Program-made: the position numbers and the translations under genes
Shown: in pieces, positions 1 through 8,415 of the stretch
Layout: the number at the start of each line of letters is the position of its first letter
Position numbering within the stretch: the first letter of the stretch is position 1
DNA from: CAADGL01 sp964643885
GTDB lineage: Bacteria > Planctomycetota > Phycisphaerae > UBA1845 > Fen-1342
Assembly: GCA_964643885.1 (NCBI GenBank)
Contig: CAZXUI010000028.1
Location: 1 to 49,334, forward strand
Direction: 5' to 3'
Length of the DNA stretch: 49,334 nt
The notes under the pieces: model-generated
Told to the model about the DNA's origin: nothing
Databases searched by the model: none
The model's input: only the letters and a program-made list of their open reading frames with translations

Positions 1-126
1 CAGGGGGTTCTGACGCGGCGCCACACTCAGAACCCGCCGCGCCAAGCGGCGGGCCGCTCAGAACCCGCCGCGCCAAGCGGCGGGTCCGCTGGCGATGGAT
101 CGACCCCCTGCTTGGCGCAGGGGGTT
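1..126. repeat. Cluster of short hairpin repeats with a GCCAA/TTGGC loop
   Basis: Three complete copies and one partial copy of a small palindrome are visible. Two direct copies (26-53 and 57-84, 31 bp apart) have 8-bp arms CCCGCCGC/GCGGCGGG around the loop GCCAA. A third (104-124) is in the opposite orientation, with arms CCCCCTGC/GCAGGGGG around TTGGC, the complement of the same loop. The window begins inside a fourth (1-10, cagggggttc). All keep a GAA or TTC flank. Arm sequence differs between copies but pairing is kept, as expected for a folded RNA or REP-like element. The copies lie just beyond the 3' end of the agmatinase gene and could act as its transcription terminator. The function is inference. 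Confidence 0.75.
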
Positions 127-185
127 CCGATTGCGCGCGAGATGCCCGCGCTCGCCGCGGCGCGTGCCGCGAGTCCGCCCGCGAA

Positions 186-1055
186 TCAGCCCTGAACCAG
201 GCTGATCAGACGGTAGGCGAGCTTGGCCGCGAGGAATTCCGTCACGGTGTTGGGCGGGATGGGGCGCACTTCGACGATGTCGGCCGCGACGATCGTGCGC
301 GCCCGGGCGACGGCGGCGAGCAGGTCGGCGACCTGGTACCAGTCGAGGCCGCCGGGTTCGGGCGTGCCGGTGCCGGGGGCGTACGCGGGATCGAATCCGT
401 CGATGTCGATCGTAACGTAGACGTGCTGGGAGAGCGCGCCGACGGCCCGGCCGATCCAGCTTTCGCTCTGGCGGCACTCGCGGGCGCTGATGATGGGCTT
501 GTTCTCCTTGCGGATGAAGCGGGCTTCCTCGGCCGAGTAGTTGCGGATGCCGACGCCGACGGCGGCGACCTTGAGGTCGTGCACGCGGCGCATGACGGCG
601 GCGTGGCTGTAGGGCGAGCCCTGGTATTCGTCGCGCAGATCGGCGTGGGCGTCGATCTGGAGCACGCTCAGGTCGCGATAACGGTTGCGGACGGCCTTGA
701 CGAGGGGCGAGGTGATGCTGTGTTCGCCGCCGAGCGTGAGCAGGAACTTGCCGTCGCGGACGACCTTGCGTGCGGCCGCGTGGATGCGCTGCATGGTGGG
801 CTCGGGTCCGCGGCTGTCGGGCGAGATGGGGTCGAGCGTGGCGACGCCGGCCTTGATCGATTCGCGGCGGAGCTCTTCGTCATAGAGCTCGACCTGCTGC
901 GAGGCGGTGATGATGGCCCGCGGACCTTCGCGCGTGCCGACGCCGAAGCTGGTGGTCGCGTCGTAGGGCACGGGCAGGCAGGCGAAGCGGGCCTTGCGGT
1001 AGTCGGCCAGGGCGGGCTCAAGGCCGAGGAAGTTGTCGTAGGTGACGTTGTGCAT
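186..1055 (-). CDS. speB: Agmatinase (ureohydrolase family)
   Basis: Predicted 289-aa cytosolic agmatinase hydrolysing agmatine to putrescine and urea. The ureohydrolase metal-binding motifs are present in order: GGEHS near residue 109, DAHADLRDEY near 136, and VTIDIDGFDPAYAPGTGTPE near 215, which supply the His and Asp ligands of the di-manganese centre. Length is normal for the family. The ATG start gives MHNVTYDNF. The gene lies downstream of a pyruvoyl-dependent arginine decarboxylase on the same strand, with 157 bp between them, so the pair forms an arginine-to-agmatine-to-putrescine route. An 8-bp tandem repeat lies in that gap. Other ureohydrolases (arginase, guanidinobutyrase) are possible from motifs alone, but the decarboxylase neighbour favours agmatinase. 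Confidence 0.93.
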   Translation of the reverse strand: MHNVTYDNFLGLEPALADYRKARFACLPVPYDATTSFGVGTREGPRAIITASQQVELYDEELRRESIKAGVATLDPISPDSRGPEPTMQRIHAAARKVVRDGKFLLTLGGEHSITSPLVKAVRNRYRDLSVLQIDAHADLRDEYQGSPYSHAAVMRRVHDLKVAAVGVGIRNYSAEEARFIRKENKPIISARECRQSESWIGRAVGALSQHVYVTIDIDGFDPAYAPGTGTPEPGGLDWYQVADLLAAVARARTIVAADIVEVRPIPPNTVTEFLAAKLAYRLISLVQG

Positions 1056-1075
1056 GGGGGGTCCTGTGTGGGGTC

Positions 1076-1111
1076 AGGGATTAAGGGATTAAGGGAATAA
1101 TGGATTAAGGG
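1076..1111. repeat. 8-bp tandem repeat, AGGGATTA type
   Basis: Four tandem octamers with period exactly 8 (AGGGATTA, AGGGATTA, AGGGAATA, ATGGATTA), then AGGG. They lie in the gap between the decarboxylase and agmatinase genes. The same octamer recurs at 16361-16416 and 18019-18042. Here the transcribed (minus) strand reads the complement, unlike the Tad copies. Confidence 0.85.
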
Positions 1112-1212
1112 GCGCACGGGGCGTTGCCCGCAGTGCGGCGGCGCGTGTCGCGCCATCCTCGATCTCATGCGTCGTGGCGGCCGGTCGCCGCCGACCGTCT
1201 GCGGCCGGCCGG

Positions 1213-1770
1213 TCAATCGAAAAGGAAGACCGCGGCGGCGACGACGCAGGTCCACAGGCCGTTCTTGTCGCCCTCGGCCGATTGGACGACGTGCCGCGTG
1301 TGCACGATCTGCCCGCTCATGCGGTAGATTTCGCGGCGCTGGTCGTAGTCGGCATCGGGGTCGAACTCGACGCCGAGGGTGGAGGCCAGCATGCTGGCGG
1401 CCATGTCCTCGACAAAGTCGCCGACTTTCTTCTCGGTCATGCCGAAGCCGTGATGCTCGGAGATATAGCCGAAGTGGCCCTCGCCGGCGGGCAGAGCGAG
1501 GCCGATGCCGGCGGAGATGAGGCGGTTGGGCTCGTTGGTGCGCTCTTCGGCCAGGACGCAGAAGGTGATCTGTCCGGCGCTCAGTTTTCGCAGACCGACG
1601 CGGGGCGGCACGATCTTGCAACCTGAGGGGAAGATGCTGGAGACCTTGACGAGGTTGCACTGGGCGATCCCGGCGTTTCGCAGCGCGACCTCGAAGGACT
1701 GGAGGTTGTTGCGATGCTTGCCGACGCCGCGGGTGAAAAACATGCGACTGGGGACCATCGTCATGCTCAT
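1213..1770 (-). CDS. pdaD: Pyruvoyl-dependent arginine decarboxylase
   Basis: Predicted 185-aa decarboxylase converting arginine to agmatine with a pyruvoyl cofactor made by self-cleavage. The key segment NLVKVSSIFPSGC contains the Ser-Ser pair where the archaeal PvlArgDC proenzyme cleaves. The rest (GLALPAGEGHFGYISEHHG and MTEKKVGDFVEDMAASML) matches the family. The ATG at 1770 gives MSMTMVPSRMFF; GGAGAGGAG lies upstream of it. A longer in-frame reading upstream has no support. It is the first gene of a two-gene operon with agmatinase and is preceded by a TATAAT-type promoter. This is the archaeal/chlamydial type of arginine decarboxylase rather than the PLP-dependent SpeA. Confidence 0.9.
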   Translation of the reverse strand: MSMTMVPSRMFFTRGVGKHRNNLQSFEVALRNAGIAQCNLVKVSSIFPSGCKIVPPRVGLRKLSAGQITFCVLAEERTNEPNRLISAGIGLALPAGEGHFGYISEHHGFGMTEKKVGDFVEDMAASMLASTLGVEFDPDADYDQRREIYRMSGQIVHTRHVVQSAEGDKNGLWTCVVAAAVFLFD

Positions 1771-1879
1771 GTTCGACACACTCCTCTCCGCGAACCGCTG
1801 TCGCTGAAAAGGACGGTGGAAGTCCGCAGACTGCACACCGGGAACGGGGTGACCGCACGCCCTGGAAACAAGGGGGCGG

Positions 1880-1907
1880 ATTATAGCACCTCCGGTCGGC
1901 CGTACAA
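1880..1907 (-). promoter_or_regulatory. Candidate sigma-70 promoter for pdaD-speB
   Basis: On the minus strand a perfect TATAAT (1880-1885) is preceded by TTGTAC (1902-1907) with a 16-bp spacer. The predicted start near 1873 would give a leader of about 100 nt before the pdaD ATG. The -35 box matches only at TTG, but a perfect -10 in such GC-rich DNA is notable. Confidence 0.55.
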
Positions 1908-2142
1908 CGCTGCGGCGGCAATTCGTCGGGCGCGGATTTCTCCGCTTGGGGCGGGGTGCATTTGTTTTCCATGATTGAGCAGAGAGGAGCCCCGGCTGCG
2001 GGCGAGACACCCGTGCCGGTGAAGAACGGGGAGCCGCCCGGTTCGGTGCAATCCGGAGGGTGGAGTTCTTCGCAAATTGCGGATCGGATCCCGGAAGGGG
2101 CCCGATCCGCTTTGCGTTTGGGGGCGTCGCGCCGCCGGGCCT

Positions 2143-2148
2143 TATAAT
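2143..2148 (+). promoter_or_regulatory. Candidate -10 box for the homocysteine methyltransferase gene
   Basis: A perfect TATAAT lies 72 bp upstream of the chosen GTG start. The best -35-like sequence, TTGGGG at 2118-2123, has a 19-bp spacer and is weak, so only the -10 is claimed. Confidence 0.4.
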
Positions 2149-2220
2149 GCCGGCCGCGGTGCCGGCCGGGCGGCTGCGCCGCGCGGGGATGTCCTTGCGG
2201 GCGTGGGAGCGGCGGTCGAC

Positions 2221-3117
2221 GTGGGCAAGATAGACCTGCGCAAGCTGGGCGACGGGCTGGTGGTGGCCGACGGCGGCTGGTCGACGGCGCTGCACGCCCG
2301 CGGGGTGCCGCAGGGGCAGCCGGCCGAGCTGGCGAACCTGACACATCCGCACCTGGTCGAGCGGCTGGCCGGCGAATATGCCGAGTCGGGGGCACAGATT
2401 CTGTGCACGAACACCTTTGCGGCGAACCGGCTGATGTTCGAGCGGCGCAAGATTCAGGCGGACTGGGCGGAGGTGAGCCGTGCGGGCGTCGAGATCTCGC
2501 GCAAGGTCGCGGACCGGGCGGGGCTGACCGTGGTCGGCACGATCGGACCGAGCGGGCGGATCCTGGCGGTGCGCGAGGCGCGCGAGGAGCAGCTCGAACA
2601 GTGCTTCGCCGACCAGGCAAGAGTCCTGGTCGATGCGGGGGCCGAAGCGCTCGTGCTGGAGACGTTCTCGGAGCTGGCGGAGGTGCTGCTCGTGCTTCGC
2701 GCGGTGAAGGCCGTCACGGAGGTGCCGGTGATCGCGTGCATGTCGTTCGATTCCGGGCCGCAACGGACGCGCAGCGTGATGGGGACGGATGCGGCGCAGG
2801 CGGCGGCGGCGCTGGAGGCGGCCGGCGCGGACCTGGTGGGGAGCAACTGCGGGGCGGGCGTGGCGCATGCCCTGCCCGCGGTGGTGGCGCTGCTGGGGCA
2901 CACGACGCGGCCGGTGTGGGTCAAGCCGAACGCCGGCACGCCGCTGCTGGAGGATGGCCGGCCGGTCTGGCGCGTGACGCCGGAGGAGTTCGCGGGCCAC
3001 TTGTCGCCGCTGATCGAGGCGGGGGTGAGCGTGCTGGGCGGGTGCTGCGGGACGGGGCCTGAGCACGTGAAGCGCGTCGCGGCGCTGGCCAGGAGTCGCG
3101 GCCGGCCGCAGCGGTAA
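2221..3117 (+). CDS. Homocysteine S-methyltransferase family protein
   Basis: Predicted 298-aa zinc-dependent methyltransferase of the Pfam S-methyl_trans fold, transferring a methyl group (for example from S-methylmethionine or betaine) to homocysteine to give methionine. It begins with the typical VVADGGWSTAL. The zinc-binding cysteines are seen in GSNCGAG near residue 205 and in GGCCGTGPEH near the C-terminus. The frame stays open further upstream to 2077, but that part is low-complexity and unlike the family. The GTG at 2221, 11 nt after GGAG, places the start right at the conserved domain. The methyl donor cannot be told from sequence. It stands alone and converges with the gene ending at 3134. 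Confidence 0.87.
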   Translation: MGKIDLRKLGDGLVVADGGWSTALHARGVPQGQPAELANLTHPHLVERLAGEYAESGAQILCTNTFAANRLMFERRKIQADWAEVSRAGVEISRKVADRAGLTVVGTIGPSGRILAVREAREEQLEQCFADQARVLVDAGAEALVLETFSELAEVLLVLRAVKAVTEVPVIACMSFDSGPQRTRSVMGTDAAQAAAALEAAGADLVGSNCGAGVAHALPAVVALLGHTTRPVWVKPNAGTPLLEDGRPVWRVTPEEFAGHLSPLIEAGVSVLGGCCGTGPEHVKRVAALARSRGRPQR

Positions 3118-3133
3118 GGCGCGACTGCCGCGG

Positions 3134-4183
3134 TCAGCGGCCGGCGCGGCCGGCGGGTCTGGTCGCGGCCGCGCTATCGTCGGGTTCGTCGGCGCCGGCG
3201 GCTTGTCGCTGTGCGCGGGTCGGGAGCTTGTCGAGCCGCTCCTTGAGCTGTGTGAAGAGGCGCTCGACGGGGGCGTTCAGGCGTTCGAATTCGTCGGCCG
3301 CGGCTTTCCTGGCGTCGTCGTCGTCGGCTTCTCGCAGGGCGCGGGCGACGCGGTCGAAATCCGCGGCGCGGCGACGGAGCCACTGGTCGCGCTGCTGCTG
3401 GAGCGTGGCGAGCGTCTGGCGTGCGGCCTGCTGCTGCTCCAGGGTGAGATCGTACTTTTCGATGAAGCGGTCGACGTAGAGCTCCCACTCGTCCTTGGGG
3501 CGCGAGGCGGGCTTCGACGCGGCGGAGAGGGTTTGCGGCCGGCCGGAGGCTTCGAGCTCGGCCGCCTCCATTTCGGCGGCGATACGGGCCTCTTCCTCGG
3601 CGGCGCGGCGCTCTCTTTCCTCGCCGCGCGGGGTCCACTCGGTCTCGGGGTCGTAGCCGCCGTCGGCCCAGATGACGAGCTTGTTGGTGGCGAGGGTGAT
3701 GCCGGTATTGAAGGCGGCCAGCTCGCCGTCGAGCTTGGCGGCCTGGTCTTCGGTCATGAACTCGCGCATCTCGCCGGCCATGTCCTCGGCGGTGGTGCGG
3801 ACGCGTTCGAGGATGGGCAGGGCGCGCTGGGCCCAGTCGGCGACGGCTTCGGGCGTGGGCGGCTCCTTATCGAGCTGGGCCTCGATGAACTCGTTCATCA
3901 GCGGCTGGATCTGGGCGCGATTCTCCTGCATGAAAGCGGGGATGCGCTCCTTGAGCACCTCGCGGGCCATCTCCATCTGGAGATCGTCGAACTCGTAGCG
4001 CTCGGCCATGTCCTCGACGAGGCGGTCGAGGAAGCGGTCGACCATCAGGCGCGTCGGCCAGAAGCCCTCGGTCGGGTAGGGCGGCTGGTTGCGGCCGGAT
4101 TCGCGGTTCTGCTGCGAAAAGGCAGCGCAGGCGAGCGCGAGGGAGAGGCCCAGGGCGAAGATGGCACGCGGAAGGCGGTGCAC
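3134..4183 (-). CDS. Secreted helical protein of unknown function (paralogue of 4249-5352)
   Basis: Predicted 349-aa exported protein. A hydrophobic signal segment (residues 5-23, ending near AFSQQ) leads into a charged, helix-rich chain with no known domain. The mature N-terminus has PTEGFWPT, followed by helices with ERY-EFDDLQMEMAREVL. A middle Glu/Ala/Arg-rich region (about 195-225) looks like coiled coil. The C-terminal part (YDLTLEQQQAARQTL) recalls the LTxxQ repeats of CpxP/Spy periplasmic proteins. It is clearly paralogous to the gene upstream and follows it by 65 bp in the same operon. GTG start, GGGAGG 9 nt upstream. A periplasmic chaperone or stress role is only a guess. Confidence 0.75.
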   Translation of the reverse strand: MHRLPRAIFALGLSLALACAAFSQQNRESGRNQPPYPTEGFWPTRLMVDRFLDRLVEDMAERYEFDDLQMEMAREVLKERIPAFMQENRAQIQPLMNEFIEAQLDKEPPTPEAVADWAQRALPILERVRTTAEDMAGEMREFMTEDQAAKLDGELAAFNTGITLATNKLVIWADGGYDPETEWTPRGEERERRAAEEEARIAAEMEAAELEASGRPQTLSAASKPASRPKDEWELYVDRFIEKYDLTLEQQQAARQTLATLQQQRDQWLRRRAADFDRVARALREADDDDARKAAADEFERLNAPVERLFTQLKERLDKLPTRAQRQAAGADEPDDSAAATRPAGRAGR

Positions 4184-4248
4184 GGTTCGTGTCCTCCCTT
4201 CGCCGCGGGCGGGGCGCTACGCGGACGGCCGGCGGCCGTCGCGCGCGG

Positions 4249-5352
4249 TCATTTCTTCGGCTCGGCGGTGGTGCCGCCGTCGCCGTCGGCCTTGCGGCGC
4301 TGCTCGCGCGTCGGCAGCGTGTCGAGCTGCCGCTTGAGGTTGTCGAAGATGCGCTCGATCGGGGCGTTGAGCTTTTCGAACTCAGCCTCGGCGCGGGCGA
4401 CCTCTTCGGAGGTCTTGGCTTCCTTGTAGAGCTTCTCGATCCGCTCCATCTGCGGGCCGCGGCGCTTGAGCTGCTGGTCGCGCTCGCGCTGCCGCGCGGT
4501 GAGGAACTGGAACGCCCGCTGGCGCTGGTCTTCGTTCAGGTCGTACTTGCGGACGAACTGCTCGACGTATCGCTCCCAGTCGTCGGGCGGGGCGGCCGGC
4601 TTGCTGGTAGCGCCTACGGGCCGTGCTTCGGCCGCGGTCGCGGCTCCGCTGAAGGGCTCGGCGGCCGGCTGGCCGGTGGCCTGCGTGATGGCCTGGCGGC
4701 GGGCGTCGAGCATCTGGCGGCGGACTTCGTGCAGGCGCTCGCGTTCGCGCCGCTCGACGCCGGGGTTGCGGATCCACTCGGTTTCGGGGTCATACTCGCC
4801 GGCGGCCCAGGACTGGAGCCGCTGCGTGCCGAAGTCCATGCCGGTGTGAAAGGCGGCGATGTTGCCGTCGAGGACGTACTGCTGGTCTTCGGTCAGGAAG
4901 CCGCGCATCCGCTCGGCCATGGTATCCACTTCGGCGCGGAACTTGTTGACGAGCGGCAGGGCGCGCTGCGACCAGGTGGCCACGTCGTCCGGGGCGGGGG
5001 CGTCCTCGTTCATGACCGCCTCGATGTACCGATTCATCAGCGCCTGAATCTCGTCTCGGTTCTCATTCAGATAGCGCGTAAGCGTGTCGCGGACGAGCTC
5101 GGTGGCCATCTCGCGCTGCTGGTCGTCGAAGCCGTAGTCGCGCGACATGTCGCGGACGATCCGCTCGAAAGCGCGATCCAGCATGGCCTGGGTCGGCCAG
5201 AACCCCTCCGTGGGGATGCCCGAACGACGCTCGGGCTGCTGCTGGTCGTCTTCCTGCTGGGCGTAACTGTTTGTCGAAAAAATGGTTACGATCGCGATGG
5301 CGGCGGCTGCCAGCGATTTGAGGCGGGGCCGGAAACTGCTCATGGTCGTCAT
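4249..5352 (-). CDS. Secreted helical protein of unknown function (first of a paralogous pair)
   Basis: Predicted 367-aa exported protein with a signal peptide (AAAAIAIVTIF, cleavage near SYAQ). It shares with its downstream neighbour PTEGFWPT, the FDDQQREMATELV helix, the phrase YDPETEW, and the C-terminal block FEKLNAPIERIFDNLK followed by LDTLPTREQRR. Between the N- and C-terminal helical parts is a low-complexity Ala/Pro linker (about residues 235-260). The start may be the ATG at 5352 or the one at 5343; GGAG sits 3 nt before the first and 12 nt before the second. It heads a two-gene operon. No enzyme motif was seen. The YDLNEDQRQRAFQFL segment again recalls LTxxQ-type periplasmic proteins. 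Confidence 0.75.
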   Translation of the reverse strand: MTTMSSFRPRLKSLAAAAIAIVTIFSTNSYAQQEDDQQQPERRSGIPTEGFWPTQAMLDRAFERIVRDMSRDYGFDDQQREMATELVRDTLTRYLNENRDEIQALMNRYIEAVMNEDAPAPDDVATWSQRALPLVNKFRAEVDTMAERMRGFLTEDQQYVLDGNIAAFHTGMDFGTQRLQSWAAGEYDPETEWIRNPGVERRERERLHEVRRQMLDARRQAITQATGQPAAEPFSGAATAAEARPVGATSKPAAPPDDWERYVEQFVRKYDLNEDQRQRAFQFLTARQRERDQQLKRRGPQMERIEKLYKEAKTSEEVARAEAEFEKLNAPIERIFDNLKRQLDTLPTREQRRKADGDGGTTAEPKK

Positions 5353-5567
5353 CGTCTCCACATATTCACCTGCCGGCGGCGAGCGCCGGCGGGTTAACCT
5401 ACCTTGCGCTCCCGGCCGGGCGATTGTCTCAGCGCGCGGCGGGAGCGCGTCGTCCCACTCCTCATGATACCCGCAACGGGCAAGTTGGACGCAGGCGGTG
5501 TGGCGGGCGAGGCAGCGAAGGCGGCTCAACTTGCCGCGGGGCACAGATTTGTGAGAATTCGGGCAAT

Positions 5568-6173
5568 ATGGGCGCGATTCTGCCGGTGCGGGTCCTGGTA
5601 ATCGATGACGATGAGTCGGTTTGCCGCCGGCTGGCGCGGTGGTTGCAGGAGCAGGCGTTCGATGTCCAGACGGCGCTGACGGCGGTAGGGGCGATGCAGG
5701 CCGCCGCGGGGGATCCGTTTCATCTGGCGCTGGTCGATCTGCGGATGCCGGATATCGAGACGGCGGAGTTGCTGGGCGGATTGCGGCAGGCGGCGCCGCA
5801 GATGGGGCTGATCGCACTGGCGGCGTTTCCGGAGCCGGAGCAGATCGCGGCGGCGCGGTCGGCCGGCGCGACGGAGATTCTGGAGAAGCCGGTTCAGCAG
5901 GCGGCGCTGCTGGCGGCGGTGGGGGGCGCGCTGGAATCGCGGGGGATCGTCGGCCGGTCGGAGGAGGAGTTCTACCGGCGTCTGGGGGCGCGGCTGCGTG
6001 AGCTGCGGCGGGCGGCGGGTCGGACGTTGCAGGACGTGGCGGTGCCGAGCGGGATTTCGGTGTCGCAGCTTTCGCAGATCGAGCGCGGCCGTCACGGGAC
6101 GTCGGTGTGGACGCTGGTGCGGCTGTGCCATGTACTGGAGACGTCGCCGGAGCGGCTGTTCGGGCGGCTCTGA
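5568..6173 (+). CDS. Response regulator with receiver domain and XRE-type helix-turn-helix
   Basis: Predicted 201-aa regulator. The receiver domain (about residues 5-125) has the acidic cluster VIDDDES, the phospho-acceptor Asp in LVDLRMPD, and the conserved Lys in LEKP. A lambda-repressor (Cro/CI) type helix-turn-helix follows (about 133-197): LGARLRELRRAAGRTLQDVA, then SGISVSQLSQIERGRHG. Most response regulators use OmpR, NarL or Fis output domains, so an XRE output is uncommon. The ATG at 5568 places the start directly before the receiver domain; the Shine-Dalgarno is weak. No histidine kinase lies nearby. The next gene is aroDE, 48 bp downstream. Confidence 0.85.
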   Translation: MGAILPVRVLVIDDDESVCRRLARWLQEQAFDVQTALTAVGAMQAAAGDPFHLALVDLRMPDIETAELLGGLRQAAPQMGLIALAAFPEPEQIAAARSAGATEILEKPVQQAALLAAVGGALESRGIVGRSEEEFYRRLGARLRELRRAAGRTLQDVAVPSGISVSQLSQIERGRHGTSVWTLVRLCHVLETSPERLFGRL

Positions 6174-6221
6174 GGCGGGCGGGTCAGGTCGCGTCGTGTG
6201 CGGCGCGAGTAAGGGGACGGC

Positions 6222-7865
6222 GTGGCGTCGCGAACGAAGCTGGCGGTGGTTCTGACGCGGGGCGAGGCGCCGCTGGAGCAGCAGATTGCGGAGGCGGCGC
6301 GGCTGGGGGCGGATGTGGTGGAGCTGCGCGTCGATCTGATCGGCGATGTGGCGGCGGTTGAGCGCGTGCTGCGCGGGCCGCGAACGCTGCCGATCATTCT
6401 GACCGTCCGCAGTTCGGCCGAGGGCGGGGCGTTCGACGGCGACGAAGCGGAGCGGGTGGCGCTGATCGAGCGGCTGGGATTGCTCGGGCCGGGGTATGTC
6501 GATTTCGAGCTGGCGGCGTGGGAGCGGTCCGCGAATGTGCGGCAGAAGGTGGGGCTCGTCTGTCGGCTGCGCGAAGAGGCTGTGGGTTCGGGGGGTGAGC
6601 GGAGCAAGAACGAGCTGATCCTGTCGTGGCATGATTTCCGTGAGACGCCGGCGGACCTGGACGCGGTTTTCCAGCGGTTGGAGCGGAGTCCGGCGGGGGT
6701 GATCAAGGCGGTGTTCACAGCGCGCGATGTGAGCGATGCGCTGCGCGTCCTGGCGCAGGTGGGGCGTTGCACGCATCGGCAAAGAGAATCTTTGCCGTAC
6801 CGGGCGGAGGTGATCGGGCTGGCGATGGGGGCGGCCGGCGTCGCGTCGCGCGTGTTGGCGCGGAAGGTGGGGGCGTGGCTGACTTTCGCTTCGCTTGAGG
6901 CGGGGGCGGAGTCGGCGGCGGGACAGGTGACGATCGATCAGATGCGCGGGCTGTATCGCTGGGATGCGATCGGGCCGGCGACGAGGGTGTACGGCGTAAT
7001 CGGCTGGCCGGTGGAGCACTCGCGCAGTCCGCAGATTCACAACGCGGCGATGGCGGCGGCAGGTGTGGACGGCGTGTTCGTGCCGCTGGCGGTGGAGCCG
7101 ACTCAGGCGGCGTTCGAGCGCTTCATGGCGCAGGTCGAGGCGGAGCCGCAGCTCGATCTGTACGGGTTCAGCGTGACGCTGCCGCACAAGGAGCACGCCC
7201 TGGCATGGCTGAAGCGCCGCGGGGCGGAGGTGTCGCCGCTCGCGCGGGCGTGCGGCGCGGTGAACACGCTGATTCGCGAGGATGCGGCCGAGGGGGCGCG
7301 CTGGTCCGGCGATAACACGGACGCGAGCGGGTTTCTGGCGGCGCTGCGGGCGGGGCCCTATGCGGGGCGCGATTCGCTGCGCGGCGTGCAGGCCGCGGTG
7401 CTCGGCGCGGGCGGCGTGGCGCGGGCGATCGTGGCGACGCTGGTGGACGCGGGGGCGGCGGTGACGGTTTTCAATCGCACGCCGCAGCGGGCCGCACAGC
7501 TCGCGGCGGAATTCGGCTGCTTATCGGCACCGTGGTCGGAGCGTCCGGGGCGGCCGTCGCGCGAGGACGGCCGGCCGCTGCTGGTCGTCAACTGCACGCA
7601 GGTGGGGATGTCGCGCAGCGATGATCCGGGAGCGGTGGAGGAAACACCGCTTCCGGCCGGGGTGCTGCGGGCCGGATGGGTCGTGTTCGACACGATCTAT
7701 ACGCCGGGGCAGACGCGGTTGTTGCGCGAAGCGGCGGCGGCGGGGTGCGTGCCGATCAGCGGCGTGGAGATGTTCGTCGCCCAGGCCGAAGCGCAGTTTG
7801 CGCGCTGGCACGGGTCGCCGCCTCCGGCCGGTGTGATGCGAGAGGCGCTGAAGCTGCCCGATTGA
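6222..7865 (+). CDS. aroDE: Bifunctional 3-dehydroquinate dehydratase / shikimate dehydrogenase
   Basis: Predicted 547-aa fusion catalysing steps three and four of the shikimate pathway. Residues 1 to about 220 are a type I dehydroquinase, with VVELRVDLIGD, SWHDF carrying the catalytic His, and the Schiff-base Lys in GVIKAVF. Residues from about 250 are shikimate dehydrogenase: GWPVEHSRSPQIHNAA, SVTLPHKE with the catalytic Lys, GDNTDASGF with the catalytic Asp, the NADP loop GAGGVARAI, then NRTP and NCTQVGM. GTG start with AAGGGG just upstream. Such fusions are known in plants and some bacteria, including chlamydiae. Both active sites look intact. Confidence 0.93.
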   Translation: MASRTKLAVVLTRGEAPLEQQIAEAARLGADVVELRVDLIGDVAAVERVLRGPRTLPIILTVRSSAEGGAFDGDEAERVALIERLGLLGPGYVDFELAAWERSANVRQKVGLVCRLREEAVGSGGERSKNELILSWHDFRETPADLDAVFQRLERSPAGVIKAVFTARDVSDALRVLAQVGRCTHRQRESLPYRAEVIGLAMGAAGVASRVLARKVGAWLTFASLEAGAESAAGQVTIDQMRGLYRWDAIGPATRVYGVIGWPVEHSRSPQIHNAAMAAAGVDGVFVPLAVEPTQAAFERFMAQVEAEPQLDLYGFSVTLPHKEHALAWLKRRGAEVSPLARACGAVNTLIREDAAEGARWSGDNTDASGFLAALRAGPYAGRDSLRGVQAAVLGAGGVARAIVATLVDAGAAVTVFNRTPQRAAQLAAEFGCLSAPWSERPGRPSREDGRPLLVVNCTQVGMSRSDDPGAVEETPLPAGVLRAGWVVFDTIYTPGQTRLLREAAAAGCVPISGVEMFVAQAEAQFARWHGSPPPAGVMREALKLPD

Positions 7866-8415
7866 GACAAGCCGTCTCGGGCCGGGGGGCGGTGCGAAGT
7901 CCGGCCATCTGTGCGCGAGCGATCCGCCCCCGGCAGAATCTGCAATCGAGACGGCGGTGGGGCAAATCGCGCCGTGCGGATGGCGGAAATTCGGCGTCGA
8001 AGCGTTATCCGACCTGGGTGTCGGGGTTGCGGGTCTGATAGTTTCTCGGCGGGCTCGCCGGTGCGGGGATGCGGGGTGGGGGCGGCGCAAAGTTGACGGT
8101 CTTCCGTCGCGCGTGCGACAGATTCTCTGCACTTCCCGTTTGGATTCTCGCTGTCCGTTTTGCACATTTCCGTCGACGCGCGTTGTGCAGCGTTTGCCGG
8201 CGTGCGGACTGCCTTGGGTCGCGACGGAACGGACTTCGGCGGCGGCTGGGAGAGATCCTGCCGGGCGCGGAGACGAGGCAGCAGGAGGGCGAAGGGGCAG
8301 GGTGGTCCTGTCCTGGTTCCGGGATGGAGGTGGCCGGAACCGTTCCTGGCGGCACGGATTGCGAGAAGGCTGGTCGGCGGACGGAGTCCGCCGCGAGAGG
8401 TGAGAAAGGTACCGT
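7866..8415. other. Long intergenic leader upstream of the flp pilin gene
   Basis: 550 bp without a supportable gene; the open frames here lack family similarity. It must hold the promoter of the Tad locus. TTGACG at 8093-8098 is the best -35-like element, but the best -10-like hexamer (ACAGAT) is 19 bp away, so no promoter is assigned. The length leaves room for an untranslated leader RNA; I see no strong conserved structure. Confidence 0.5.

Larger units (their letters stand above)
1771..2220. other. Divergent intergenic region between pdaD and the homocysteine methyltransferase gene
   Basis: This 450-bp stretch has no convincing gene; the open frames in it lack family similarity and good start sites. 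It contains two perfect TATAAT hexamers facing opposite ways, at 1880-1885 (minus) and 2143-2148 (plus). Each fits a promoter for its flanking gene. Nothing else, such as a riboswitch-like stem set, was recognised by eye. Confidence 0.6.

Noticed and set aside
8340..8365. Possible sigma-54 promoter before flp (GGCACG...TTGCG)
   Set aside because: The GG and GC elements are 8 nt apart, not the required 10.
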